A stretch of 62,848 nucleotides of DNA from an uncultured Lachnospiraceae bacterium (GTDB lineage Bacteria > Bacillota > Clostridia > Lachnospirales > Lachnospiraceae), in assembly GCA_945949045.1 (NCBI GenBank), contig CAMFDG010000007.1, positions 1 to 62,848 on the forward strand, read 5' to 3'. The notes under the pieces were generated by a model. The model was given only the letters and a program-made list of their open reading frames with translations. It was not told the DNA's origin and did not search any database. Of the stretch, positions 28,601 through 36,247 are shown one piece after another (position 1 is the first letter of the stretch; each line of letters opens with the position of its first letter). Both the position numbers and the translations under genes were made by a program.

Positions 28601-29115
28601 CCTGCAAGAAATTCTTCAAAGGCCTGATACATGGAATGAATGTCGCGAAGCTTTGCCCGAAGTACCTGAGGAAGTGTCTGATCCTGTGTCAGTTTCTGAA
28701 GTTCCTCCGGAGAAATGTTATACTGTGCCAGTTCTGAGATAAGAGATTTTACCTCACCGATATATCCCATGCGGCTCATATTGGGTCGAAGGACCGTCAG
28801 GTTTTCTTTCTGCTTCTGGGCAAGTCTTCGGAGCACCAGATTTTTGCCGGTCTCGTCCAGCACCCGGATATCGTTTTTCCCGAGCTCATCAAATACCCGG
28901 TATGCCAGACGCTTGAAACTCAGCACGTCGATATTCATGATCGCATGGTTCGGTGCCAGTTCAACCAGCTTCTGCTGGGTCTGGAGGGTAAACTGCTCCG
29001 GCACCATCACCAGATAATTCTTGTCCGGGTGAAGGCCGGCCTCTTCTACCACCCTCCCGTATATGTATTGTGTCTTTCCGCTGCCGGAAGGACCAAGTAT
29101 GAACTGCAGGGACAT
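25663..29115 (-). CDS. addB: Helicase-exonuclease AddAB, subunit AddB
   Basis: The start at 29115 is chosen because GAGGAGGAG lies 9 bases upstream and the product then opens with MSLQFILGPSGSGKTQYIY (Walker A). 1150 residues. The C-terminal nuclease has IDYKSGNAQFDLVKLYQGLS. The four-Cys iron-sulfur cage is visible as one Cys in ERFASCAYSHF and three in CTYCPYSCVCG. It pairs with AddA immediately downstream. Confidence 0.96.
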   Translation of the reverse strand: MSLQFILGPSGSGKTQYIYGRVVEEAGLHPDKNYLVMVPEQFTLQTQQKLVELAPNHAIMNIDVLSFKRLAYRVFDELGKNDIRVLDETGKNLVLRRLAQKQKENLTVLRPNMSRMGYIGEVKSLISELAQYNISPEELQKLTQDQTLPQVLRAKLRDIHSMYQAFEEFLAGSCLTAEELLHVLRDVAAESQLLRESVIVLDEFTGFTPIQNDLLRELLLVADQIYVTLTIDDREDFYHSRGSEELFDLSKRTIASLLRMAQQLHVEVEEPVVLTESDKKRFIHAPSLAFLEKNLFRPMASKMKDKPREIHLSVTRTPREEMVLIARKINELVRNGYRYREIAVVTGSVETYQSYVGPVFDTYEIPYFMDRTQEVLFHPFIEMIRSALEIVESNFSYESMMRFLRCGFCGFSQEETDRLDNYLLAAGIRGHKAWSRRFVHVPKQKSLYDLERLEELRIRIFDLLEPLWNVFHREDALVSDGIMALYGLFLALDCEQQLWDTEQALLEQGEQTKSKENGQIYQIIIQLLEKYYDFLGEEKLNISDFSEILDAGLSAVTVAAIPPGYDCVMIGDIERTRLNHIKVLFFAGVNDGIIPKDARSGGIISEYERELLLSRDVELAPGAREQAFVQRFYLYRNLTKPSEQLYVSCAKADREGHALRPSYLIGVLTQLFPALLKEEKENVEAQPDFYTKKAALSYLIHGERKENWYGLAKWFLKGKGRQRELAEKLLTAPYACYEDEPISRAVALALYGKRPAESITRLERFASCAYSHFLAYGLQLKEREKSSFEGVDMGNLYHDALERYSCKLEQSRYDWFGIPDEMRENLSRESMEEALESYPNMGIYATAENAYQAERLMTIFQQTVWALTKQVRAGKFVPDKFELSFSEITDVGALSYVLPNDVKLRLIGRIDRIDTFKEDNEIAIKIIDYKSGNAQFDLVKLYQGLSLQLVVYLDAATELMQKNNPGREMVPGGILYYHIDDPVLSADGAMTKEQAEHELLKALRPDGVVNCEERIFRAMDENFEGRSEMIPVEQKKSGELSMARSHVASTEEFEIMKRYARGKIGEIGREIYDGKVSVNPYQYKNESSCTYCPYSCVCGVKSRIPGYDMRSVEGMSKEDIFERMRTENARQRAGKEEALNGMDEGAKEGH

Positions 29116-29249
29116 GCGTTTGCTCTCCTCCTCTCTATAATATGACAGGAGGGTCAAAAGGTGTTTTGCCCCTCATTTGATACACGAACTGCTCTGTTGC
29201 CACGCAAGTCTACGCTTCGCTTCGGCCGGGTCAGGTGGCTGCAAAACGG

Positions 29250-29942
29250 CTAGTAGATCCGGGCAAAAAGTAAGGATACAACAACCGTGAGCAGACCTGA
29301 TACCGCGATGGACAGACTGCTCATGGCCCCCTCCACTTCTCCCAACTCCATAGCCTTGGCAGTACCCATGGCGTGGGAGGCAGAACCGATACCGATTCCT
29401 TTCGCCACCGGATCTGTAATGTGAAATAGCTTGCAGATACTTTCCGCAAACATGTTGCCAATCACGCCGGTCACTACAATGACAGCGACGGTGATAGTGG
29501 CAATACCTTCAAGCTCCTCGGAGAGTCCCATGCCGATGGCAGTGGTAATCGACTTGGGCAGCAGCGTCACGTACTGCTTATGATCCAGATGAAACAGAAT
29601 GGACATCACCAATACACAGAGGGCGGAGGTCAGGGCTCCTGCAAGGATTCCCACCATGATTGCCTTCCAGTTTTTCTTCAAGGGTTCCATCTGCTCATAG
29701 AGAGGAACGGCCAGTGCAACGGTTGCCGGAGTCAGAAAATAAGACAGGTATTTTCCCCCAGCCTCATAGGTTTCGTAATCTACATGGAATACAAGAAGGA
29801 AAACAATGATAAGTGCAATCGAAATTAAAAGTGGATTAAATATTGCAAGACTCAATTTCTTTTTCACAAGAACCCCGATCTCATAGGTCAGGATACTGAT
29901 AAATACTCCAAAAAACACGGAGTTCTGCAAAAACTCATTCAT
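29250..29942 (-). CDS. lrgB: LrgB family membrane protein
   Basis: 230 residues, about seven membrane segments. Family blocks are visible: LSYFLTPATVALAVPLYEQ, LPKSITTAIGMGLSEELEG and GIGSASHAMGTAKAMELGE. LrgB/CidB proteins act with LrgA/CidA in control of murein hydrolase activity, and in plants and some bacteria as glycolate or pyruvate transporters. Starts 7 bases after the lrgA stop. Confidence 0.95.
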   Translation of the reverse strand: MNEFLQNSVFFGVFISILTYEIGVLVKKKLSLAIFNPLLISIALIIVFLLVFHVDYETYEAGGKYLSYFLTPATVALAVPLYEQMEPLKKNWKAIMVGILAGALTSALCVLVMSILFHLDHKQYVTLLPKSITTAIGMGLSEELEGIATITVAVIVVTGVIGNMFAESICKLFHITDPVAKGIGIGSASHAMGTAKAMELGEVEGAMSSLSIAVSGLLTVVVSLLFARIY

Positions 29943-29949
29943 GAATACT

Positions 29950-30309
29950 TTACTCTTCTTTCTTTTTATTTCTTCCGATCATCTCCTGGGTGACGAGCCC
30001 TGATATTCCCATCACAAGGACCGTTGAAACTGCAACAATCACACAGACCGGCAGTAAAATCGGCTTCAAAAGGCCCCAGCTCTTCAAAAGACCGACTCCG
30101 GCCGGGATAAACATAAGCGGCATCACCTCAATCAAAAAGCCGGCTGTCTCCCGGATCTGCGGCAGCTTAATCCACCCTGCCATCAAAGCGGTAAACAACA
30201 GTATCAGGCCATATATGCTGGCGGGAACCTGCAGGGGAATCAGTGCGTGAAGCACTTCTCCTGCAAAAGAAAATGCAAGTATCATTAAAAACTGTCTCAA
30301 GTATTTCAT
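29950..30309 (-). CDS. lrgA: LrgA/CidA family membrane protein
   Basis: 119 residues, four membrane segments, with the family core VPASIYGLILLFTALMAGWI and VMPLMFIPAGVGLL, and a basic C-terminus. It is the holin-like partner of LrgB, transcribed first. AAAGGA precedes the ATG. No LytSR-type regulator is adjacent. Confidence 0.93.
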   Translation of the reverse strand: MKYLRQFLMILAFSFAGEVLHALIPLQVPASIYGLILLFTALMAGWIKLPQIRETAGFLIEVMPLMFIPAGVGLLKSWGLLKPILLPVCVIVAVSTVLVMGISGLVTQEMIGRNKKKEE

Positions 30310-30352
30310 TTCTTAAATCCTTTATCTATTTTGTTTCATGATTCGTAACGAT

Positions 30353-30928
30353 TCACTGAATTCCGATTTCCCGAAGTCTTCTCTGACATTCCTTATAATC
30401 CGGAATATATCTTTCCACCAATGCCCAGAATTTATCCGAGTGATTCATATAAACACGATGGGCCAGCTCATGCACCACAACGTAATCCATCAGTTCCTGT
30501 GGAAGATAGTGCAGTCTGTAATTAAAATTAAGATTTCCCTTACTGCTGCAGCTTCCCCATCGTCCCTTCTGATTCCGGATAGTCACCTTTTCATAGTTTA
30601 CCCCCATAAGGGGCGCAAAATGCTTCAGCCGTTCCATGAAATGCAGACAGATTTGTTTTTTCTCCACACTGCTCAGATCTTCATAGACCGGAATCTCATA
30701 TTGATCCTGTTTTTCTTTTCTGTTTTTTGCGCGCACTTTCAGTTCGTTCCTTTTAGACAGGATCCAGTCTCTGTGTGTCTCCAGAAAATCCACAGCCTCC
30801 CGGTCCCTCACGCATTTAGGGCCCCGGATCACGATCCTGCCATCGGAGAATACCTGAAGCGCCATGGTTTTTCTTTCACTGCGAATCAATTCTGCCGAAA
30901 GACTTCCATCGGAGGATTGTATCATCAT
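30353..30928 (-). CDS. YgjP-like (M48-type) zinc metallopeptidase
   Basis: 191 residues. The gluzincin motif HELAHRVYMNHSDKFW gives zinc ligands His, His and a downstream Glu. Family blocks NQKGRWGSCSSKGNLNFNYR and LHYLPQELMDYVVVHELAH are typical of the YgjP/DUF45 family. AAGGATG lies before the double ATG. Physiological role is unknown. It sits alone downstream of a 380-base gap that holds palindromic repeats. Confidence 0.9.
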   Translation of the reverse strand: MMIQSSDGSLSAELIRSERKTMALQVFSDGRIVIRGPKCVRDREAVDFLETHRDWILSKRNELKVRAKNRKEKQDQYEIPVYEDLSSVEKKQICLHFMERLKHFAPLMGVNYEKVTIRNQKGRWGSCSSKGNLNFNYRLHYLPQELMDYVVVHELAHRVYMNHSDKFWALVERYIPDYKECQRRLREIGIQ

Positions 30929-31311
30929 GTGTGCATCCTTCTTTCCTATGATACTGCATATTCTTCAGCGTTTTCGAAAACTATACAGCCCCTCCTCATA
31001 CATGCAGGGAACCGCGGGCTTTGCGCTCTTTCATTATAACGGACTTTCCCCTATAATACAAATCAAAATGTTCCTGATGGTTCCGCTTCTGATTCCTCTT
31101 CTGGTTTCACTTCTGGTTTCTTTTTTGTTTCCTCTGCTGTTTCCGCATTTCGCAGTGGACCACAGTGGCAAGTTTTAACGTATCCGCCCATTTTCTGCCA
31201 TGAAAATCTTATTTTTCAAATAAATCTGGGCTCATAGAGAAATACTTTATTCCACCGCCCATTTCATTCGTTCCCCGCCGTATTGTTGAACATCGGTCCA
31301 TACAAAATTTC
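30929..31311. other. Gene-free interval, 383 bases
   Basis: Contains a T-rich, C/T-biased block (31075-31150) of near-repeats of CTTCTGGTTTC, then one complete and one degenerate copy of the 35-bp palindromic element. A 42-codon minus-strand frame (31063-31191) rich in Glu, Lys and Pro has no ribosome binding site and is not called. Confidence 0.6.
31156..31261. repeat. 35-bp palindromic elements, cluster D (1 full, 1 degenerate)
   Basis: Full copy at 31227-31261: TGGGC arm, CATAGAGAAA body start, GCCCA arm, exactly 35 bp. A second right arm GCCCA ends at 31190; 35 bp to its left lies TGGAC (31156), a one-base-degraded left arm. Same family as clusters at 41.1, 49.9, 52.8, 53.2 and 62.6 kb. 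Confidence 0.75.
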
Positions 31312-32577
31312 CTACGGCATAACCACCTGATCCAGAATCCCCGTCAGGTGAGCGATCACCACCCCGTAATTTGTCATGGGGACACTCTGTCTCTTTGCAC
31401 GATCGATCCTCGACATGACATACTTGCGGTTAAACATACAGGCCCCACACTGGATCACCAGATCATATCCCGACAGATCCTCCGGGAAATCCGTTCCGCT
31501 GACATTGTCAATGGTCAGATTCTCTCCAAACCGCTTTCGAAGCATCCTTGGAATCTTCTCCCTTCCGATATCCTCCGACAGGGGCGCGTGGGTACAGCAT
31601 TCTGCAATCAGCACATGAGACTGTTCCGTCAGAGTGTCAATCTTCTTTGCTCCCTCCACATAATAGGGCAGATCTCCCTTGTAGGCGGCAAACAGTACGG
31701 AAAAAGAAGTCAGCATACTCTCCTTTGGCTTGTGCTCATAGACATAGCCGAAAACCTGGGAGTCGGTGATGATGAGCTTCGGTGGTTTTGCCAGAGTCGC
31801 AAGAGCCGGCTCCAGCTTATCCGTGGTGACACTCATGATCAGGCATTTCTTGTCAAGAAGTTCTCTGGTGGTCTGCACCTGAGGCAGGATGAGCCTCCCC
31901 TTCGGTGCCTGAATATCCTGAGGCATGACCAGCATAACCAGATCATTTTCCCCTACCAGATCCCCGGTGATCAGACGCTCCCCAAAATTCTCGGGCACTT
32001 TTCTGGCAAGGGCCTCCTTGACCTGAGTCATCCCCTCTTTGGTCCTGGTGCTTACCAGCAGTGCTTCCTCCCCGGTTTTATTTTTGAGATAATCATAAAG
32101 GGGCTTAGGATCTGCGACATCTGTCTTATTGATCACGAAAAGCACCGGGGTGTGTTTCTCTTTGAAAAACCGATACCATTTCAATTCTTCCTGCAGGCGA
32201 TTCTCCCAAAGTTCCTGTTCTTTATTCTCATTGATTGCTCCAAGCCCATCTCCAACATTCCCGGCTTCATCCGCCGCAAATACAATCACCGCCAGATCCG
32301 TCTTGTCTGCTGCCAGCTTCGCCCGCTCCACCCTCTGAGCTCCCAGAATGCTCTCATCGTCAAATCCTGCAGTATCAATAATCGTGCAGGGACCCAGAGG
32401 ATGGATTTCCATAGCCTTGTAGACCGGATCCGTGGTGGTTCCCGCCACATCCGCCACAATAGAAACCTCCTGCCCGGTGAAGGCATTGATAAAAGAAGAT
32501 TTTCCGCTGTTTGTTTTTCCGAAGACACCGATATGCAGCCGGTTTGCCGACGGGGTATCATTGGATGTCACTCCCAT
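31312..32577 (-). CDS. hydF: [FeFe] hydrogenase H-cluster maturation GTPase HydF
   Basis: Start at 32577 (AAGGAGAATTTT before ATG), 421 residues. The GTPase domain is N-terminal (HIGVFGKTNSGKSSFINAF, DVAGTTTDPVYK, IDTAGFDD). The C-terminal iron-sulfur domain has AECCTHAPL and QCGACMFNRKY, giving the CxH...CxxC ligand set. HydF is the scaffold on which the 2Fe subcluster of [FeFe] hydrogenase is assembled by HydE and HydG. It is the last gene of the maturation cluster. No structural hydrogenase gene is in the window. Confidence 0.97.
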   Translation of the reverse strand: MGVTSNDTPSANRLHIGVFGKTNSGKSSFINAFTGQEVSIVADVAGTTTDPVYKAMEIHPLGPCTIIDTAGFDDESILGAQRVERAKLAADKTDLAVIVFAADEAGNVGDGLGAINENKEQELWENRLQEELKWYRFFKEKHTPVLFVINKTDVADPKPLYDYLKNKTGEEALLVSTRTKEGMTQVKEALARKVPENFGERLITGDLVGENDLVMLVMPQDIQAPKGRLILPQVQTTRELLDKKCLIMSVTTDKLEPALATLAKPPKLIITDSQVFGYVYEHKPKESMLTSFSVLFAAYKGDLPYYVEGAKKIDTLTEQSHVLIAECCTHAPLSEDIGREKIPRMLRKRFGENLTIDNVSGTDFPEDLSGYDLVIQCGACMFNRKYVMSRIDRAKRQSVPMTNYGVVIAHLTGILDQVVMP

Positions 32578-32619
32578 AAAATTCTCCTTCCTGAATATGA
32601 AATGATACAAGGATTGTTT

Positions 32620-32976
32620 TCAATCCAATAGCTCCAGTTGTTTTCTGTCCCACTGATAACTTACTTTTTTCAAAAGACCTGCATTTTCCACCTTTACTCT
32701 TGCAAGCATCTTTCCTTTCCCATACAAAAAATAAGTGCCGTCTGATTGATAGGTTGCCTTCAATTCTGTCAGTTGATCATGATAGCGCAGGCTTTTATTC
32801 TCTTCCACAATCTGAAGTATGACAGACGTCACATGGGGCTCGTTTTTCCTGATATAGTAAACAAGTGTAAAATCTCCCTGTTTTTTCCCTTCCTCATCGT
32901 AAAAGGAATCAGAAGGCATAAATGAAATAATAACCTCTTCTGCTCTTAATGTTTTCTTTGTCCCGATGCCTGCCAT
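32620..32976 (-). CDS. Uncharacterised 118-residue protein inside the hyd cluster
   Basis: Soluble, mixed alpha/beta composition, no recognised domain; the middle reads RKNEPHVTSVILQIVEENK. It lies between hydG and hydF, 42 bases before the chosen hydF start. There is no good ribosome binding site. A perfect palindrome (32979-32998) touches the start codon, and its loop base GGAT is the only weak Shine-Dalgarno-like sequence. Location suggests a link to hydrogenase maturation, but the T-rich 112-base gap after hydG could equally mark an inserted gene. Confidence 0.65.
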   Translation of the reverse strand: MAGIGTKKTLRAEEVIISFMPSDSFYDEEGKKQGDFTLVYYIRKNEPHVTSVILQIVEENKSLRYHDQLTELKATYQSDGTYFLYGKGKMLARVKVENAGLLKKVSYQWDRKQLELLD

Positions 32977-32978
32977 AA

Positions 32979-32998
32979 CAGATCACATCCGTGATCTG
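32979..32998. promoter_or_regulatory. Perfect palindrome adjoining the 118-residue gene start
   Basis: CAGATCAC-ATCC-GTGATCTG, 8-bp arms with no mismatch, 2 bases upstream of the ATG at 32976. It could be an operator for a dimeric regulator or an RNA hairpin that hides the start site. Confidence 0.5.
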
Positions 32999-33088
32999 CT
33001 TGGAAAAGAACAACAAAAAGAAAATACAAAACAGTCTATAAATTACCTGTTTCTGCGTTATTGGTCTAGCTATTTACGAAACGCTGTA

Positions 33089-34516
33089 CTAGAACCGGAA
33101 GTCCCTCTTTCCTTCCGAGATATCATGAATATGCTCATAGGTCGTCTGCTTTACTTTGGGATTTGGAATGGTTTCAATTTCCCGCTCGATAAGCTCCATA
33201 CCGATCTTTCTGGTTTCCGGGCTGGCATAATCCTCTAGGTACTCCTTTAATGTCATCAGCGCATTGGGATGACAGCAGTTTAAGATCTGCATGTTCTTGC
33301 ACAGTGCCATGAAACGGTCTCCGGTTCTGCCCTCTCTGTAGCAGGCGGTACAGAAGGATGGAATATATCCCATCTTCATCAGCCAGTTTACTACCTCATC
33401 CAGCGTTCTCTGGTCGCTGACATCAAACTGCTCAGAAGTTTCCTCGGCATTCTTTTCTGCTTCCGGATCTGCATAACCACCCACACTGGTCTTAGATGCA
33501 CCGCTGATCTGGGATACCCCAAGAGGGAGCACCTTTTCCCGGACAGCCTGACTCTCACGGGTAGAAATGATCATGCCGGTATAGGGCACGGAAATACGGA
33601 TCAGTGCACAGATTTTCGCAAAGATGTCATCGCTGATACCATTGTCAAATACGGAAGGATCAATATCATCCGCACGCTTGATTCTCGGCACACTGATAGT
33701 GTGAGGTCCAACGCCGTGAACCGCCTCCAGATGCTCTGCGTGCATGAGAATTCCGGCAAACTCGTAACGGTACAGTTCCAGTCCGAAGAGAACTCCAAGT
33801 CCCACATCATCGATGCCTCCCTCCATGGCACGATCCATGGCCTCTGTGTGATAGGCATAATCATGTTTCGGTCCCGTTGGATGCAGCTTTTCATAGCTCT
33901 CCTTGTTGTAGGTTTCCTGGAAAAGGACGTAGGTTCCGATGCCGGCATCCTTCAGTTTCCGGTAGTTTTCTACCGTGGTGGCTGCAATGTTCACATTGAC
34001 ACGGCGGATTGCACCGTTTTTATGCTTGATGCTGTAGATGGTGTTGATACACTCCAGAATATACTCGATCGGATTATTCACCGGATCCTCTCCTGCCTCA
34101 ATGGCCAGACGCTTATGTCCCATATCCTGCAGTGCGGTCACCTCTTTAACAATTTCCTCCTGGGTCAGCTTCTTTCTGGCAATGTGCTTGTTCTTCATAT
34201 GATACGGACAATACACACAACCGTTCACACAGTAATTGGACAGATACAGCGGTGCAAAAAGCACGATCCGGTTCCCATAGAAATCCTTTTTGATCTGCTG
34301 GGCCAGTTCAAAAACCTCCTGAATCTTCTCCTCATTCTCGCAGGCTAACAGCACGGAAGCCTCCCTGTGATTTAAGCCTTTGCGCTCCTTCGCCTTCTCG
34401 ATAATGGCATCCACCAGTTCCATGTTGTCCTTGTTGGCATCGGCGTAAGCCAGTGTTTCTTTAATTTCCTCGTCGGAGATAAACTCCTCTGCTTTCATAG
34501 ATTTTACATCGTACAT
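33089..34516 (-). CDS. hydG: [FeFe] hydrogenase maturase radical SAM enzyme HydG
   Basis: 475 residues. The radical SAM motif NYCVNGCVYCPYH (CxxxCxxC) is near residue 95-107, with a TIM barrel following. The C-terminal cluster motif SFCTACYREGRTGDRFM supports the second iron-sulfur cluster. HydG cleaves tyrosine to make the CO and CN ligands of the H-cluster. AAGGAGG precedes the ATG. Co-oriented with hydE upstream, across a 115-base gap containing a small TGCC-TTCG-GGCA-like hairpin. Confidence 0.98.
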   Translation of the reverse strand: MYDVKSMKAEEFISDEEIKETLAYADANKDNMELVDAIIEKAKERKGLNHREASVLLACENEEKIQEVFELAQQIKKDFYGNRIVLFAPLYLSNYCVNGCVYCPYHMKNKHIARKKLTQEEIVKEVTALQDMGHKRLAIEAGEDPVNNPIEYILECINTIYSIKHKNGAIRRVNVNIAATTVENYRKLKDAGIGTYVLFQETYNKESYEKLHPTGPKHDYAYHTEAMDRAMEGGIDDVGLGVLFGLELYRYEFAGILMHAEHLEAVHGVGPHTISVPRIKRADDIDPSVFDNGISDDIFAKICALIRISVPYTGMIISTRESQAVREKVLPLGVSQISGASKTSVGGYADPEAEKNAEETSEQFDVSDQRTLDEVVNWLMKMGYIPSFCTACYREGRTGDRFMALCKNMQILNCCHPNALMTLKEYLEDYASPETRKIGMELIEREIETIPNPKVKQTTYEHIHDISEGKRDFRF

Positions 34517-34631
34517 TTATTTTTCCTCCTTATTTGAACATCGGACCTGACACAATCCTTATAAATATTGATCCGTTCTAAATATGCCTTCGGCAAACAG
34601 ATCGACCTCTGTGAGACATATGCGCAAAAAA

Positions 34632-35672
34632 TCACGCAAGAAAGTCCCCGCGGCTGACCACAATCTCATATCCAATACTCTCCATCCTCCGCTGCATGCA
34701 GAAGCGGCACTCCGCCGCCTCGTCTCCGGTACAGATCTTGTTGTCATATAACAGGTATTTATCCCTCACCGCCACCGGTGACAGATTCGGCATGACTACA
34801 TTGGCGCCGGCCTGAATGCCTTTTTCCCTCCCCAGCGGGTGAATCGTTCCCAGTGCTGTGGTGGCCGGCAGCAGCACATGGGGATGCATCAGCCGGATGA
34901 TGGAAAGGAGCCTTAAGGTATCCTCCATGGTCCCCGCCTTTTCCTGTCCAAAAGGCGTATCCTTCTGGGGGATAAAGGGACCGATTCCCACCATCTGGGG
35001 TTTTAATTCCCGGATAAACTGTAGATCTTCATACAGAGTATCCACTGTCTGCCCGGGAGAACCCACCATAAAACCGCAGCCCACCTGATAACCGATTTCT
35101 TTCAGATTCCACAAACACTGTTTGCGGTTTGATAAGGACATTTCCGGTGGATGCAATGACCTGTAGTGTGCCTCATCCGCCGTCTCGTGCCGCAGCAGAT
35201 AACGATCTGCTCCCGCATCAAAATATGCCTGATAGCTCTCCCTGGATTTTTCCCCAATGGAAAGGGTAATGGCACAATCGGGGTAAGCCTTCTTTATTTT
35301 CCGAATCAGGTCACAAAGTATCTCATCGGTGTAATAGAGATCCTCTCCCCCCTGCAGCACAAAGGTCCGAAAGCCCAGTTCATAGCCGCTTTTGCAGCAG
35401 GACAGGATTTCCTCCTCCGTCAGACGATAGCGGTCCGCCTTACGGTTGCTCCTTCGGATTCCACAGTATTTGCAGTCATTTCTGCAGCAATTCGTAAACT
35501 CGATCAGACCACGGATAAAGATCTGTTTGCCGTAAATCCTGTCGGCAGTATCTCGGGCTCTGGCATGAAGGTAATCCACCGACTCCCGATCCTTTGTGGT
35601 AAGCAGAAATTCTAAGCTTTCGCGGTCAATATTCTGTTCTTTTTCGATTCGATCAACGACTTCCCGTAACAT
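34632..35672 (-). CDS. hydE: [FeFe] hydrogenase maturase radical SAM enzyme HydE
   Basis: The start is ambiguous. ATG 35672 gives 346 residues beginning MLREVVDRIEKEQ, which lines up with known HydE N-termini; ATG 35702 and 35732 are in frame with weak sites, and 35732 gives 366 residues. The radical SAM motif FTNCCRNDCKYCGIRRSN is intact, and the barrel blocks LRHETADEAHYRSLHP and MVGIGPFIPQKDTPF are typical of HydE/PylB. HydE contributes to building the dithiomethylamine bridge of the H-cluster. It overlaps the small regulator gene upstream. Confidence 0.95.
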   Translation of the reverse strand: MLREVVDRIEKEQNIDRESLEFLLTTKDRESVDYLHARARDTADRIYGKQIFIRGLIEFTNCCRNDCKYCGIRRSNRKADRYRLTEEEILSCCKSGYELGFRTFVLQGGEDLYYTDEILCDLIRKIKKAYPDCAITLSIGEKSRESYQAYFDAGADRYLLRHETADEAHYRSLHPPEMSLSNRKQCLWNLKEIGYQVGCGFMVGSPGQTVDTLYEDLQFIRELKPQMVGIGPFIPQKDTPFGQEKAGTMEDTLRLLSIIRLMHPHVLLPATTALGTIHPLGREKGIQAGANVVMPNLSPVAVRDKYLLYDNKICTGDEAAECRFCMQRRMESIGYEIVVSRGDFLA

Positions 35673-35910
35673 TTGAGTACACCGTCTTGGCACTGACGCC
35701 ATCCAATCTTCCAATTTTTCCTGAAAGAGCATTGATCATATCCTGCGGGGCATCCACCGCCACACTGATAATGTTCACACCTCTCTCCCGGTAGGGAATT
35801 CCCATGCGCCCTACCACGCACTCCCGGTATTCGTGCAGCAACGCGTTCAACGACTCCGCTGCCTCCTCTTTCTCTACAATAATTCCAATTAAGGCAATTC
35901 TTGTTTCCAT
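35653..35910 (-). CDS. TM1266-family putative regulator of the iron-only hydrogenase system
   Basis: Start at 35910 (GAGGATCAG before ATG), 85 residues. Ferredoxin-like/ACT-like small protein: RIALIGIIVEKEEAAESLN, then GIPYRERGVNIISVAVDAP and a final KIGRLDGVSAKTVYS. This family occurs almost only beside hydEFG genes and is thought to regulate them or sense a ligand. It is the first gene of the maturation cluster and overlaps hydE. Confidence 0.88.
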   Translation of the reverse strand: METRIALIGIIVEKEEAAESLNALLHEYRECVVGRMGIPYRERGVNIISVAVDAPQDMINALSGKIGRLDGVSAKTVYSNVTGSR

Positions 35911-35934
35911 CTGATCCTCATTTCTTATACACAT

Positions 35935-36247
35935 TTCGGACTTTTACGCCTATTTCTGCTACCCATTTTACATATAAAAAGAGGCTGTACCCAAAGAAAG
36001 GTACAGCCTAGTGCCTGGCACACCGAATTTCGATGCACCTGCCGCCTCACAGACAAAGCAGAAAATACATACCTTTCATGTCAACATGGTATATGCCTAA
36101 GCTATTTCTAACTTAAGTGTTTGATACCCAACTGTTTTCACGTCAGAAACATTTCATTTTTCAGTTACTTTCCATTTCACAAGGAAACTGAGAGGATAAT
36201 CTGTCAGAAATCTCTGAACAGAAGATGCTCTTGCTCCTTTTCCTAAA
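35935..36247. other. Interval between purine and hydrogenase operons
   Basis: 313 bases. Apart from the terminator at 35975-36009, no ORF, RNA gene or palindromic element was recognised in 36010-36247. The promoter of the hyd cluster should lie in 35911-35975; TATAAG near 35927 on the minus strand is a candidate -10 box. Confidence 0.5.
35975..36009 (-). terminator. Intrinsic terminator of the purine operon
   Basis: Read on the minus strand: AGGCTGTACC, 8-base loop, GGTACAGCCT, then CTTTTTAT. The 10-bp stem (35982-36009) is perfect and separates the purine operon from the hydrogenase maturation cluster. Confidence 0.9.

Noticed and set aside
31063-31191. 42-codon Glu/Lys/Pro-rich ORF on the minus strand
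   Set aside because: No ribosome binding site, low complexity, and its start lies inside a palindromic repeat arm.
31348-32631. 427-codon plus-strand ORF opposite hydF
   Set aside because: Antisense shadow of hydF, which has intact GTPase and iron-sulfur motifs.
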